From NCBI RefSeq assembly GCF_008580665.1, contig NZ_BKDJ01000017.1, forward strand, positions 1 to 58,297: 58,297 nucleotides of DNA, read 5' to 3'. Made by a program: the position numbers and the translations under genes. The stretch comes from Zafaria cholistanensis (lineage in GTDB: Bacteria; Actinomycetota; Actinomycetes; Actinomycetales; Micrococcaceae). Positions 42,513-52,809 of the stretch are shown here, piece after piece; positions within the stretch are counted from its first letter, which is position 1, and the number at the start of each line of letters is the position of its first letter. The notes under the pieces were generated by a model that was not told where the DNA came from, ran no database searches, and saw only the letters and a program-made list of their open reading frames with translations.

Positions 42513-43754
42513 ATGACTACCAGCGAAGCTTCCGGCCGCCTGGTCATCCGCGGCCACCTGATCAGCGACGACCGCAGCATCGGGGACGGCGCCGTGGCCT
42601 TCGACGGCGACCGGATCGCTTTCGCCGGGCCCGCCGCCGAGTTCGAGACCCTGCCCGAGGCCGGCAGCTACGCGGGCGTGGACGTGCCGGCCGGTTCGCT
42701 GCTGCTGCCCGGCCTCGTCGACCTCCACTGCCACGGCGCCGCCGGCGGTGACTTCGCGTCCGCGGACCCGGCCATGGTCCGCCGGGCGGTTGACTTCCTG
42801 CACCAGGCCGGCACCACCACCCTGCTGGCGAGCCTGGTCTCCGCCCCTCCCGAGGCCATGCTGGAGGCGGCCGGGACCCTGGCCGGGCTCGCCGAAGAGG
42901 GCCTGGTTGAGGGGATCCACGCCGAGGGCCCCTTCCTGGCCGCGTCCCGCTGCGGCGCCCAGGACCCCTCCGTGCTGACCGATCCCGACCCCGGCTTCGT
43001 GGATGCGCTGGTGGCCGTCTCCCGCGGGCAGCTGCGCACCATGACCTATGCGCCCGAACTGGCCGACGCCGACGGACTGGTGGAGCAGCTGGCCCAGCAC
43101 GGCGTCGTTCCCTCGATCGGCCACACCGACGCGGACCTGGAGACCACCGCGGCCTCGCTGCGGCTGGCCCGCGAGGAGCTTGCGTCCGCCGGCTTCGACG
43201 GCTTCACCGAGCGCCCCACCGTGACCCACCTGTTCAACGCCATGACGCCGCCGCACCACCGCCGCCCGGGGGCCGTCACCGCATGCCTCGAGGCGGCCGC
43301 CACCGGCGGGGCCGTCGTCGAACTCATCGCGGACGGCCACCATCTGGCCCCGGAGACCGTCCGTGCGGTCTTTGCCCTGGCCGGGCCGGAGGCGGTCGCC
43401 CTGGTCACCGACTCGATGGCCGCCACCGGCCTGCCCGACGGCGACTACCGGCTGGGCCGGGCGGACGTGGTGGTGCGCGGCGGAGAGGCCCGGCTGGCCG
43501 CTGACGGCCGCCTGGCCGGGGGAACCGCCACCCTGCTGGAGGTCCTGCGCTCCACCGTGGAGGCCGGAGTACCGCTGGCCGAGGCCGTGGTTTCGGCCAC
43601 CTGCGTTCCGGCCACCGTACTGGGGCTGGCCGACGAGGTGGGGGCCCTGCACGCGGGCTTCCGGGCCGACCTGCTGGTGCTCTCCCCCGACCTGCGCCTG
43701 CGGGCGGTGTACCGCCGCGGCGTTGAACTGGAACCCAACAACCGGGCAACATAG
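42513..43754 (+). CDS. nagA: N-acetylglucosamine-6-phosphate deacetylase
   Basis: NagA deacetylates GlcNAc-6-P during amino-sugar and cell-wall recycling. This amidohydrolase (413 residues) has LVDLHCHGAAGGDF (the HxH pair), GIHAEGPFLA with the metal Glu, PSIGHTDAD, THLFNAMTPPHHR and the catalytic Asp in LVTDSMAATG. It has its own leaderless promoter. No nagB or PTS gene is nearby, so its placement after nucS is probably not functional. Confidence 0.96.
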   Translation: MTTSEASGRLVIRGHLISDDRSIGDGAVAFDGDRIAFAGPAAEFETLPEAGSYAGVDVPAGSLLLPGLVDLHCHGAAGGDFASADPAMVRRAVDFLHQAGTTTLLASLVSAPPEAMLEAAGTLAGLAEEGLVEGIHAEGPFLAASRCGAQDPSVLTDPDPGFVDALVAVSRGQLRTMTYAPELADADGLVEQLAQHGVVPSIGHTDADLETTAASLRLAREELASAGFDGFTERPTVTHLFNAMTPPHHRRPGAVTACLEAAATGGAVVELIADGHHLAPETVRAVFALAGPEAVALVTDSMAATGLPDGDYRLGRADVVVRGGEARLAADGRLAGGTATLLEVLRSTVEAGVPLAEAVVSATCVPATVLGLADEVGALHAGFRADLLVLSPDLRLRAVYRRGVELEPNNRAT

Positions 43755-44011
43755 CGAAACATAGCGCCCCCCTGCGGCCGCACCGGGTGAATTCCTCGTT
43801 ACATTCCGCCTTTTGGCAAAAAGACCGTTGACCTGCCCACACCCCTGTGTGATGCTGTTCCCAGTCTTTGTGTTGGTGATTGTAATACCCGCAAAGCAGG
43901 TTGCGGGTGTGAAGTCGCCGCTCCACAAATGGGGGCAGTTCTTCTCACTTGGGCACCGCCCGTCCGGCGCACGGTGTGCCGGACGTATCGTCCAGACCGG
44001 AGGAGAAACAT
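43755..44011 (+). promoter_or_regulatory. Long 5' leader and promoter region of cspA
   Basis: Two candidate promoters lie here. TTGACC (43828-43833) is followed after 17 bases by GATGCT. TTCCCA (43858-43863) is followed after 17 bases by TGTAAT (43881-43886). Either gives a leader of 120-150 bases before a strong GGAGGAG. The leader contains a perfect hairpin, CCCGCAA-N6-TTGCGGG (43888-43907). A long structured leader is typical of cold-shock genes. Confidence 0.5.
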
Positions 44012-44215
44012 ATGGCTCAGGGCACCGTGAAGTGGTTCAACGCCGAAAAGGGCTTTGGCTTCATCACCCCGGACGGCGCCGAAGGCGACGTCTTCGTCCA
44101 CTACTCGGAGATCCAGTCCAACGGCTTCCGCACGCTGGAGGAAAACCAGCGGGTGGAGTTCGAGATCGGGCAGGGCGCCAAGGGGCCGCAGGCCACCGGC
44201 GTCGTCGCCCTCTAG
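44012..44215 (+). CDS. Cold-shock protein CspA family
   Basis: This 67-residue single cold-shock domain binds single-stranded RNA and DNA. Both RNA-binding motifs are present: KGFGFI (RNP1) and VFVHY (RNP2), after the [10 protein letters not shown] start. GGAGGAG at 43999-44005 is the strongest ribosome-binding site in the window and fixes the start at ATG 44012. A strong terminator follows 34 bases after the stop, so it is monocistronic. Confidence 0.97.
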   Translation: MAQGTVKWFNAEKGFGFITPDGAEGDVFVHYSEIQSNGFRTLEENQRVEFEIGQGAKGPQATGVVAL

Positions 44216-44248
44216 TTCGTCCGATCCGGCCGCAGCCGCGGCACGGAG

Positions 44249-44282
44249 AAGGGGCCGCATCCCTCGCGGGATGCGGCCCCTT
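44249..44282. terminator. Strong bidirectional terminator between cspA and DUF2550
   Basis: A perfect 15-bp stem (44249-44263 with 44268-44282) starts AAGGGGCC, closes a TCGC loop, and ends CCCCTT. It serves cspA and the end of the ATP synthase operon. Confidence 0.85.
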
Positions 44283-44331
44283 GCGTTTGCCAGCCTGGCT
44301 GCCGCGGAAGCCGCGGCGGGCGCGTGCGGGC

Positions 44332-44763
44332 TCAGCGCCAGATGCCGATGCCGGCCACGGGGCCGGCCTCCAGCCAGGAGCTCAGCCCCGTGTAGGCGCC
44401 GTAGTCCATCGCCAGCAGGATGGTCTCGTCCCGGTAGCCCAACGTGACCACCACGCTGCCCGGAGGCACCCGGCGGATCTCGTTCTCCTCAGGCGCCCGC
44501 CACCCGCGCATCTCCAGCGAGCTGCGCAGGAAGCGCCGGGCCGGGAGCGGGGACAGCGTGAACAGGCGGAGGAACTCCAGCTCGTGGTCCGCATAACGAC
44601 AAACCCCCATCGTCCACCGCTTGTCCGCGGAGGAGATGGAGGCGTCGAAGGTGCCGAGGGCACGCCGCAAACTCATGCGGCGCACCCCCATGGCAGCCAG
44701 CACCGCCAGGACCAGCAGCAGCGCCGCGGCCAGGGCGACTAGGGAAATGCCGACCTCGTTCAA
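44332..44763 (-). CDS. DUF2550 membrane protein (Rv1312-like)
   Basis: The 143-residue protein has one N-terminal membrane segment (SLVALAAALLLVLAVLAAMGV) and a cytoplasmic domain with FDASISS, MGVCRYADHELEFLRLFTLSP and RGWRAP. DUF2550 follows atpC in many actinobacteria, and here the spacer is only 7 bases, so it is the last cistron of the ATP synthase operon. The function is unknown; co-occurrence suggests assembly or regulation. Confidence 0.92.
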   Translation of the reverse strand: MNEVGISLVALAAALLLVLAVLAAMGVRRMSLRRALGTFDASISSADKRWTMGVCRYADHELEFLRLFTLSPLPARRFLRSSLEMRGWRAPEENEIRRVPPGSVVVTLGYRDETILLAMDYGAYTGLSSWLEAGPVAGIGIWR

Positions 44764-44770
44764 GGCGGGA

Positions 44771-45055
44771 CTAGCGGTTCCCTGCCGTGACGGTGTCGTC
44801 CAGCTTGGCGTTGTCGGCGACGATCACGACCCGGTCCTTGTCGACGGAGAAGAAACCGCCGTCGGCCTGGAGCGTGAAGCGGGAGCCCTCGACCGGTTCG
44901 ATCGACAGCTCACCGGCGGCAAGGACGGCCAGCACGGGGCTGTGGCCCGGCAGGACGCCGATCTCGCCGTCGCTGGTGCGTGCGTTGACCTTGCTCGCCG
45001 CACCGGACCACACGAAGTGGTCCGCCGCAACGATCTCGACTTCGAGCTCAGCCAT
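44771..45055 (-). CDS. atpC: ATP synthase F1, epsilon subunit
   Basis: At 94 residues it contains only the N-terminal beta-sandwich and a very short tail (ARTSDGEIGVLPGHSPVLAVL). It lacks most of the C-terminal helical hairpin that inhibits E. coli ATPase. ATG 45055 is 3 bases past the atpD stop. A truncated epsilon occurs in several actinobacteria and implies weaker epsilon inhibition. Confidence 0.95.
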   Translation of the reverse strand: MAELEVEIVAADHFVWSGAASKVNARTSDGEIGVLPGHSPVLAVLAAGELSIEPVEGSRFTLQADGGFFSVDKDRVVIVADNAKLDDTVTAGNR

Positions 45056-45057
45056 GG

Positions 45058-46569
<1,512 letters not shown>

Positions 46570-47463
46570 CTAGGACGCGCTGAGGGCGTCGGCGCCGCCG
46601 ACGATCTCGGTGAGTTCCTGGGTGATCTCCGCCTGGCGCGCGTTGTTGCGAAGTCGCGTGTACTTCTTGATCAACTCGCTGGCGTTGTCCCCCGCGGACT
46701 TCATCGCGCGCTGGCGTGCCGCCAGTTCGGAAGCGGCGGCCTGCAGGAGCGCCGCAAAGATGCGGGACTCGATGTAGCGCGGCAGCAGCGCATCCAGCAC
46801 CTGTTCGGGCTCCGGCTCGTATTCGTAGAGCGGCAGCAGTTCGGCCTGGTCGGTGACCTCCTCCTCAACCACCTCGAGGGGCAGCAGGCGGATCACGGTG
46901 GGTTCCTGCACGACCATCGACTTGAACTGGGTGAAGACGACGTGGATCTCGTCGACTCCCCCGTCCTCGTAGGCGGTGCTGAAGTCCTCGAGCAGGGCCT
47001 TCCCGATTTCCTGCGCGACGGAGAACTCGGGGTTGTCGGTGCCCCCGGTCCAGACCTTCGCGTACTCGCGCGAGCGGAAGTCGAAGTACGCCTGGGCCTT
47101 GCGGCCGCTCAGGTACATCTTGACTTCCTTGCCTTCTTCACGAAGGAGTTCGACGAGCTGCTCCGCCTGCTTAAGCACGCTGGCGGAGTAGGAACCGGCA
47201 AGGCCGCGGTCCGAGGTCATCACCAGGACGGCCGAGCGGCGGATCTGCTCCGGCTCGGTCGTCAGCGGGTGGTCGATCTCGGACTGGGACGACACGGCAG
47301 AAACAGCACGGGTGATCGCATTGGCATACGGCGCGGACGCCGCGACGCGGCTGCGCGCCTTGCCGATGCGGGAAGTGGCGATCAGTTCCATCGCCTTGAA
47401 GATCTTGCGCATCGACGACGTCGAGGAGATCTTCTGGCGGTAGACCCGGATCTGGGCTCCCAT
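46570..47463 (-). CDS. atpG: ATP synthase F1, gamma subunit
   Basis: This is the 297-residue rotor shaft. The N-terminal coiled coil ([28 protein letters not shown]) and the C-terminal helix ([26 protein letters not shown]) are conserved. An acidic loop ([24 protein letters not shown]) lies in the globular part. An actinobacterial gamma insertion has been described in mycobacteria, but I cannot confirm it here. Confidence 0.97.
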   Translation of the reverse strand: MGAQIRVYRQKISSTSSMRKIFKAMELIATSRIGKARSRVAASAPYANAITRAVSAVSSQSEIDHPLTTEPEQIRRSAVLVMTSDRGLAGSYSASVLKQAEQLVELLREEGKEVKMYLSGRKAQAYFDFRSREYAKVWTGGTDNPEFSVAQEIGKALLEDFSTAYEDGGVDEIHVVFTQFKSMVVQEPTVIRLLPLEVVEEEVTDQAELLPLYEYEPEPEQVLDALLPRYIESRIFAALLQAAASELAARQRAMKSAGDNASELIKKYTRLRNNARQAEITQELTEIVGGADALSAS

Positions 47464-47529
47464 GTTTTTCCTTTCCTTATCCGCTGGACGCGGTGCCGGC
47501 CAGGGCCGGCACCGCGTTGCGGATGGGGG

Positions 47530-49167
47530 TCAGCGCTTCTGCTTGACGATCTTTTCCTGGTCGACGTTCTCTTCGCCCAGTGCCGGGAACTCCTCGTGGC
47601 CCGCGGCAACGAGGTGGTTGTCGCCCACGCCGAAGAAGCCCTTCTTGAAGTCCGCGATGCTGGCCTTGAGTGCGTCCACCGTGGAGTCCTCGAGCACGTT
47701 GGTCTGGGCCAGCGTGGTCAGCACCTGGGTGCGGTGGCGCAGGTGGTCCAGGAACTCTGCCTCGAAGCGGCGGACGTCCTCGACCGGGACGTCGTCCAGG
47801 TAGCCGTTGGTGCCGGCCCAGACGGAGACAACCTGCTCCTCGACCGGGAACGGTGCGTACTGGCCCTGCTTGAGCAGTTCCATGAGGCGCGCGCCGCGGG
47901 TCAGCTGCTGCTTGGAGGCGGCGTCCAGGTCCGAGGCGAACATGGCGAAGGCCTGCATGTCGCGGTACTGGGCCAGCTCGAGCTTCAGCGTGCCGGAGAC
48001 CTTCTTCATGGCCTTGACCTGCGCGGCACCACCGACGCGGGACACCGAGATGCCCACGTCGACGGCCGGACGCTGGTTGGCGTTGAACAGGTCCGACTGC
48101 AGGAAGATCTGTCCGTCGGTGATGGAGATGACGTTGGTCGGGATGTAGGCCGAGACGTCATTGGCCTTGGTCTCGATCAGCGGCAGGCCGGTCATCGAGC
48201 CGGCACCGAGCTCGTCGGAGAGCTTGGCGCAACGCTCCAGGAGGCGGGAGTGCAGGTAGAACACGTCGCCGGGGTAGGCTTCGCGTCCCGGCGGACGGCG
48301 GAGCAGCAGGGACACCGCGCGGTAGGCTTCCGCCTGCTTGGACAGGTCGTCGAACACGATCAGGACGTGCTTGCCGCCGTACATCCAGTGCTGGCCGATC
48401 GCCGAGCCGGCGTAGGGGGCCAGGTACTTGAAGCCCGCGGAGTCGGACGCCGGGGAAGCCACGATGGTGGTGTATTCCAGCGCGCCGTTGTCCTCGAGGG
48501 TCTGGCGCACGGCCGCGATGGTGGAGGCCTTCTGGCCGATCGCGACGTAGATGCAGCGGACCTGCTTGGTGACATCGCCCGTGGCCCAGTTGGCCTTCTG
48601 GTTGATGATGGTGTCGACCGCGATGGCGGTCTTGCCGGTCTGGCGGTCGCCGATGAGCAGCTGGCGCTGGCCGCGGCCGATCGGAATCATCGCGTCGATG
48701 GCCTTGAGGCCGGTCTGCAGCGGCTCGTGGACCGACTTGCGCTGGGTGACGCCCGGAGCCTGGAGCTCCAGGGCGCGGCGGCCCTCGGCCTCGATGGCGC
48801 CAAGGTCGTCGATGGGCTGTCCCAGCGGGTCGACCACGCGGCCGAGGAAGGCGTCGCCAACCGGCACGGAGAGGATCTCCCCGGTGCGGTAGACTTCCTG
48901 GCCTTCTTCGATGCCGGTGAAGTCGCCAAGCACGACGACGCCGATCTCGCGGGTGTCGAGGTTCTGGGCCAGGCCCAGGGTGCCGTCTTCGAAGCGAATC
49001 AGCTCGTTCGCCATGACGGAGGGAAGACCCTCCACCTTGGCGATGCCGTCGCCAGCCGTTGTGACGTGGCCGACCTCGACGCGCTCCGCGGTGCCCGGTT
49101 CATAGGACGCCGCGAAATCGTTCAAGGCATTGCGGACGTCATCGGCGTTGATGGTCAATTCGGCCAT
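47530..49167 (-). CDS. atpA: ATP synthase F1, alpha subunit
   Basis: This 545-residue subunit has Walker [36 protein letters not shown], and [20 protein letters not shown]. The C-terminal extension beyond the E. coli length ([12 protein letters not shown]) is the actinobacterial type, which in mycobacteria suppresses ATP hydrolysis. ATG 49167 has a Shine-Dalgarno-like GGAGAGCAGG upstream. Confidence 0.98.
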   Translation of the reverse strand: MAELTINADDVRNALNDFAASYEPGTAERVEVGHVTTAGDGIAKVEGLPSVMANELIRFEDGTLGLAQNLDTREIGVVVLGDFTGIEEGQEVYRTGEILSVPVGDAFLGRVVDPLGQPIDDLGAIEAEGRRALELQAPGVTQRKSVHEPLQTGLKAIDAMIPIGRGQRQLLIGDRQTGKTAIAVDTIINQKANWATGDVTKQVRCIYVAIGQKASTIAAVRQTLEDNGALEYTTIVASPASDSAGFKYLAPYAGSAIGQHWMYGGKHVLIVFDDLSKQAEAYRAVSLLLRRPPGREAYPGDVFYLHSRLLERCAKLSDELGAGSMTGLPLIETKANDVSAYIPTNVISITDGQIFLQSDLFNANQRPAVDVGISVSRVGGAAQVKAMKKVSGTLKLELAQYRDMQAFAMFASDLDAASKQQLTRGARLMELLKQGQYAPFPVEEQVVSVWAGTNGYLDDVPVEDVRRFEAEFLDHLRHRTQVLTTLAQTNVLEDSTVDALKASIADFKKGFFGVGDNHLVAAGHEEFPALGEENVDQEKIVKQKR

Positions 49168-49270
49168 CTGCAGTCCCTGCTCTCCTAAATTGTGATCATC
49201 GCCTTGTTTCGCAGCGACGACCGGTGTGTGATGTCTGTTCTCGGGCGCCAGGCCAGGACCCCGAAGGGTC

Positions 49271-50085
49271 CTAGCCTGCCAGCCTCCGGCGGAGTTCCGC
49301 GAGGCGGGTCGCGGCGGTTGCGTCAACAACCTCGTCCCCCACAGCCACGCGGACGCCGCCAACTAGTGTCGGGTCGACGGTGACATTGATCTTCAGCTTG
49401 CGCCCGTAGAGGTTGTCCAGGCCGGCCTGCAGACGGTGGCTCTGCTCCGCCGTCAGCGGACGGGTGACGCTGACCTGTGCGATCCACCGCTGCTGCCGCT
49501 TGGCAACAAGCTCCAGGAAGCGCTGCACCAGTGCCATCGGCTTGAGGCCGCGCGGGGCGGCCACAGCCTGGGTCACCAGCAGGCGCGCAACCGCGCCGAT
49601 CCCGGGCACAACCTTCAGGGCCAAGGCGCTGCGCGCCTTGGCCGGCGCCCGTGAATCGTCGAGCGCGCGCTGCAGCTCGTGGTTGGACCCGACCACTCGG
49701 TTGAACCGGAAGAGGTCCTCTTCAAGGGCCTCGAGGCCCGCGGGGCCGAGCCCCTGGTTCTCGGCGACGGCAATCGCCACCGACGCGGCCAGGGTCTCCA
49801 GTGCGTCCACAATGTCACGTGCCGAGCCCCAGCGCGCGGAAGCAAGGTCGGCGACGATGGCCACGGCGTCGGCCGAGACCTTCCCCGCCAGAAGCTGCGA
49901 AACCAGCGCAGCCTTGTCCTTGCCCTCGCGAGCCGGATCAGTCAGGGCGCGGAGCAGTCCGGGGTTACCGTCCAGAATGCCAAGGATGCCAAAGAGGTCC
50001 TCCGCCAGGGACAGGGTCGCCGTCGGCAGCTTGGCCTCCAGCGCGGCCTGCGCCGCGGACAATGACTCGCTCGATACACCTGCCA

Positions 50086-50086
<1 letters not shown>
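49271..50086 (-). CDS. atpH: ATP synthase F1, delta subunit
   Basis: This 271-residue subunit links F1 to the peripheral stalk. It is about 90 residues longer than E. coli delta, as usual in Micrococcaceae, because of an N-terminal helical extension. The conserved [17 protein letters not shown] ... [26 protein letters not shown] end is intact. It is separate from atpF, unlike the b-delta fusion of mycobacteria. The start overlaps the atpF stop (TAATG). Confidence 0.95.
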
Positions 50087-50637
<551 letters not shown>

Positions 50638-50684
50638 TCACCCGTCTTTCTATAACCAGAGCCTGCGTTATGGAAGGGGTGCCG

Positions 50685-50900
50685 TTAGGCGCCGATAACG
50701 AAGGAGAAAACCAGGCCGAGGATGGCGAGGGCTTCGGTCAGTGCCAGACCCAGGAAGGCGATCGGCTGCAGGACGCGCTGGGCCTCCGGCTGGCGGGCAA
50801 CACCGTTGATGTACGCGGCGAAGACGAGACCCACACCGATACCACCGCCGATGGCGGAGAGACCGTAGCCGATGAGGTTGAGAGAGCCGTGAACTTCCAT
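50685..50900 (-). CDS. atpE: ATP synthase Fo, c subunit
   Basis: This 71-residue two-helix hairpin forms the rotor ring. The Gly-rich first helix ([18 protein letters not shown]), the polar loop ARQPEAQ, and the proton-carrying Glu in LALTEALAI are present. No sodium-binding set (Gln, Ser-Thr) is visible, so protons are the likely ion. AAAGGAAA precedes the ATG. Confidence 0.98.
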   Translation of the reverse strand: MEVHGSLNLIGYGLSAIGGGIGVGLVFAAYINGVARQPEAQRVLQPIAFLGLALTEALAILGLVFSFVIGA

Positions 50901-50981
50901 TGTTTTCCTTTCAAGATGCCGCGCGCCTTACTGGCCCGCAACAGGTTGCTGGTTTTGCATCGATCCCCGCGAGGGGATGGT

Positions 50982-51788
50982 CTAGTGGTCCTCGGCCAGG
51001 GAGCCTTGGATGTAGATCGCGGTCAGCAGGACGAACACGTAGGCCTGCAGGACCTGGATCAGGATTTCGAACAGGTACATTCCGACGCCGCCCGCGAGGG
51101 TCAGCAGGCCCAGCGGCTTGAGCAGCCCGTCGGCCTCCAGGAGCAGGAAGGAGCTGCCGGCGGCGGAGAGCGCGATGATCAGGTGGCCGGAGAGCATGGT
51201 CGCGAAGAGACGGAGGCTGTGCGTGATCGGCCGGACGAAGAAGGTGGAGATGATCTCGATGACCACGATCAGCGGCAGGATGGCCTTCGGCACGCCGGAG
51301 GGGACCGTGGCGACCTTGAAGTAGCGCAGGCCGTGCTTCTTGATGCCCAGGCCGATCCAGAACACGTACACGATGCCGGCCAGCGCGTAGGCCGTGCCCA
51401 CGTGGGAGGTGGTCGGCAGCTGCAGCAGCGGGATCGAACCGAACAGGTTGTTCACCAGGATGAAGAAGAAGAGGGAGACCAGCAGCGGGATGAACGGCCT
51501 GAAGTCGCGTTCGCCGATGACGTCCTTGCCCACCGAGTTGCGCACGAAGCTGTACGAGTACTCCCCCAGGAACTGGAACTTGCCCGGGACCATCGCACCG
51601 CGGCGGGAGGCCGCAACGAGGAACCAGGAGATCAGTGCGATGGAGAGCAGGACAAGCAGCATCTGCTTGCCGAAGCCGGTGCCGTATTCAGCCCCCCACG
51701 GAAGGATTTCGGGAAGATGCAAGTCTTCGAGGCCGGGGGCGTGGAAGCCGCCATTTTCAGTTTCCGCCGGAAGCGCAAGCGCGATCAA
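50982..51788 (-). CDS. atpB: ATP synthase Fo, a subunit
   Basis: The 268-residue stator subunit carries the proton half-channels. The essential Arg is in HSLRLFATML, with FIPLLVSLFFFILVNNLFG and the C-terminal LQAYVFVLLTAIYIQGSL. The start is assigned to TTG 51788, not ATG 51824, because AGAGAGGAA lies about 5 bases upstream and family members begin at the IALALPA stretch. It opens the structural part of the operon after the AtpZ-like gene. Confidence 0.95.
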   Translation of the reverse strand: MIALALPAETENGGFHAPGLEDLHLPEILPWGAEYGTGFGKQMLLVLLSIALISWFLVAASRRGAMVPGKFQFLGEYSYSFVRNSVGKDVIGERDFRPFIPLLVSLFFFILVNNLFGSIPLLQLPTTSHVGTAYALAGIVYVFWIGLGIKKHGLRYFKVATVPSGVPKAILPLIVVIEIISTFFVRPITHSLRLFATMLSGHLIIALSAAGSSFLLLEADGLLKPLGLLTLAGGVGMYLFEILIQVLQAYVFVLLTAIYIQGSLAEDH

Positions 51789-51793
51789 CGCGT

Positions 51794-51802
51794 TTCCTCT
51801 CT
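51794..51802 (-). promoter_or_regulatory. Shine-Dalgarno AGAGAGGAA deciding the atpB TTG start
   Basis: It ends 5 bases before TTG 51788. The alternative ATG 51824 has no comparable sequence. Confidence 0.65.
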
Positions 51803-51876
51803 GCAGGTGTCCGTCATTGGGCATGGTGGGTGGTCCGCCGCGGCGCGGCTGTCCCCCAAATGAAGTTTTTGGGCTG

Positions 51877-52119
51877 TCACGAATTTTCCTCCGCGCCGCG
51901 CCCGGGGGCGCGGTCGTCTCTGTGGAGGCGGGCCAGGTAGTACCCTCCGCCCGCACCCAAAACGGCGCCGACGATCCAGATCCAGCGGGTATGCAACAGG
52001 AAGTCCAACCCCCACCCTACCAAACCCCAGGCGAGGATCCCGCCAAGGACATAGGTGGCCAGGGCCCGGCGCCAGCTCATTCCGGCGGCGCGTGGGCCCC
52101 CGGTATTCTCAGTGCCCAC
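51877..52119 (-). CDS. AtpZ/AtpI-type small membrane protein
   Basis: This 80-residue protein has two membrane helices (LATYVLGGILAWGLVGWGLDFLL and WIWIVGAVLGAGGGYYLARL) after SWRRA, the layout of AtpZ/AtpI, implicated in c-ring assembly or Mg uptake. GTG 52119 overlaps the end of the upstream membrane-protein gene by 11 bases, with GGGAGG just before it. It is too short to stand out except through its position in the atp operon. Confidence 0.8.
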   Translation of the reverse strand: MGTENTGGPRAAGMSWRRALATYVLGGILAWGLVGWGLDFLLHTRWIWIVGAVLGAGGGYYLARLHRDDRAPGRGAEENS

Positions 52120-52600
52120 GGGCACCTCCCTCCTGCGGCGCGGGGCCATCGGCCGGCTCGTCGTAAAGGCGCAGCCGCAGCTTGGAGAAGGCGCGCAGCT
52201 CGGCGGCCTGCCACACCACCACGGACGCGACGGCGGCGACGAAGAACCACAGCGTGTCCAGCCACTCGGGCCGTCCGACTCCGAAGGCCAGCACGCCGAA
52301 GCCAAGCACCTTGATGACGTACCCGGCCAGGAAGGCGCCGAGCGCGGCCGACGGGTTGCGCCGGCCGACCAGGTGGCCCACCAGCAGGCTGATGCCGAAG
52401 AACACGGCCACGAGCAGGCCGCCCGCGACGGCGCTGGCGGCGCCCGCCAGGGACCCGGAGACCAGGCCCGCGGCGGCGGCAAGCACCGCCACCAGGACCG
52501 CGGTGGCCACAAGGCAGGTGCGAAGGATCGCCAGCCAGGGCCCGGGGGTGGCCCCGGAGGCGGAGGGCACGGAAGGCCTACCGCTGCCATTGGTGGTCAT
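52109..52600 (-). CDS. ATP synthase I-like membrane protein (Rv1303-like)
   Basis: The 163-residue protein has about four membrane segments (LAILRTCLVATAVLVAVLAAAAGLV, AASAVAGGLLVAVFFGISLLVGHLV, AALGAFLAGYVIKVLGFGVLAF, LWFFVAAVASVVVWQAAEL), which place it in the AtpI/ATP synthase I group found before atpB in actinobacteria. ATG 52600 is chosen over upstream starts that would fall near the promoter. It is the first cistron of the atp operon, ahead of a second AtpI/AtpZ-like gene. Confidence 0.85.
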   Translation of the reverse strand: MTTNGSGRPSVPSASGATPGPWLAILRTCLVATAVLVAVLAAAAGLVSGSLAGAASAVAGGLLVAVFFGISLLVGHLVGRRNPSAALGAFLAGYVIKVLGFGVLAFGVGRPEWLDTLWFFVAAVASVVVWQAAELRAFSKLRLRLYDEPADGPAPQEGGARGH

Positions 52601-52662
52601 GGTGGTCCCGTCGCTTGCGGTGCGTGGATCTGTGGACGGCGCCGGATGGGACGCCAGCGAAA

Positions 52663-52668
52663 ATTCTA
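52663..52668 (-). promoter_or_regulatory. Candidate -10 (TAGAAT) of the ATP synthase operon
   Basis: TAGAAT is preceded by TG and lies about 60 bases before ATG 52600. No good -35 is seen. Confidence 0.4.
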
Positions 52669-52691
52669 CACGAGATAGAACTTCCACCCGC

Positions 52692-52731
52692 GCGTGTGAC
52701 GCCGGGCCCGGACGTGCCGCCGGTCACACGC
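52692..52731. promoter_or_regulatory. Long dyad GCGTGTGAC-N22-GTCACACGC upstream of the atp operon
   Basis: Perfect 9-bp arms at 52692-52700 and 52723-52731 lie between the wecA stop and the atp -10. It may be a terminator for wecA or an operator. Confidence 0.5.
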
Positions 52732-52809
52732 CTGCGGCGGCCGCCGGCCCTACCCCGCCCATGGGCCAGCCACGGGCCGGCCGCGCACCAACCTCACGGG
52801 AAAATGCGG

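Noticed and set aside
52692-52731. Classical CRP/GlxR operator
   Set aside because: The half-sites are 22 bases apart, whereas a single CRP-like dimer needs about 6.
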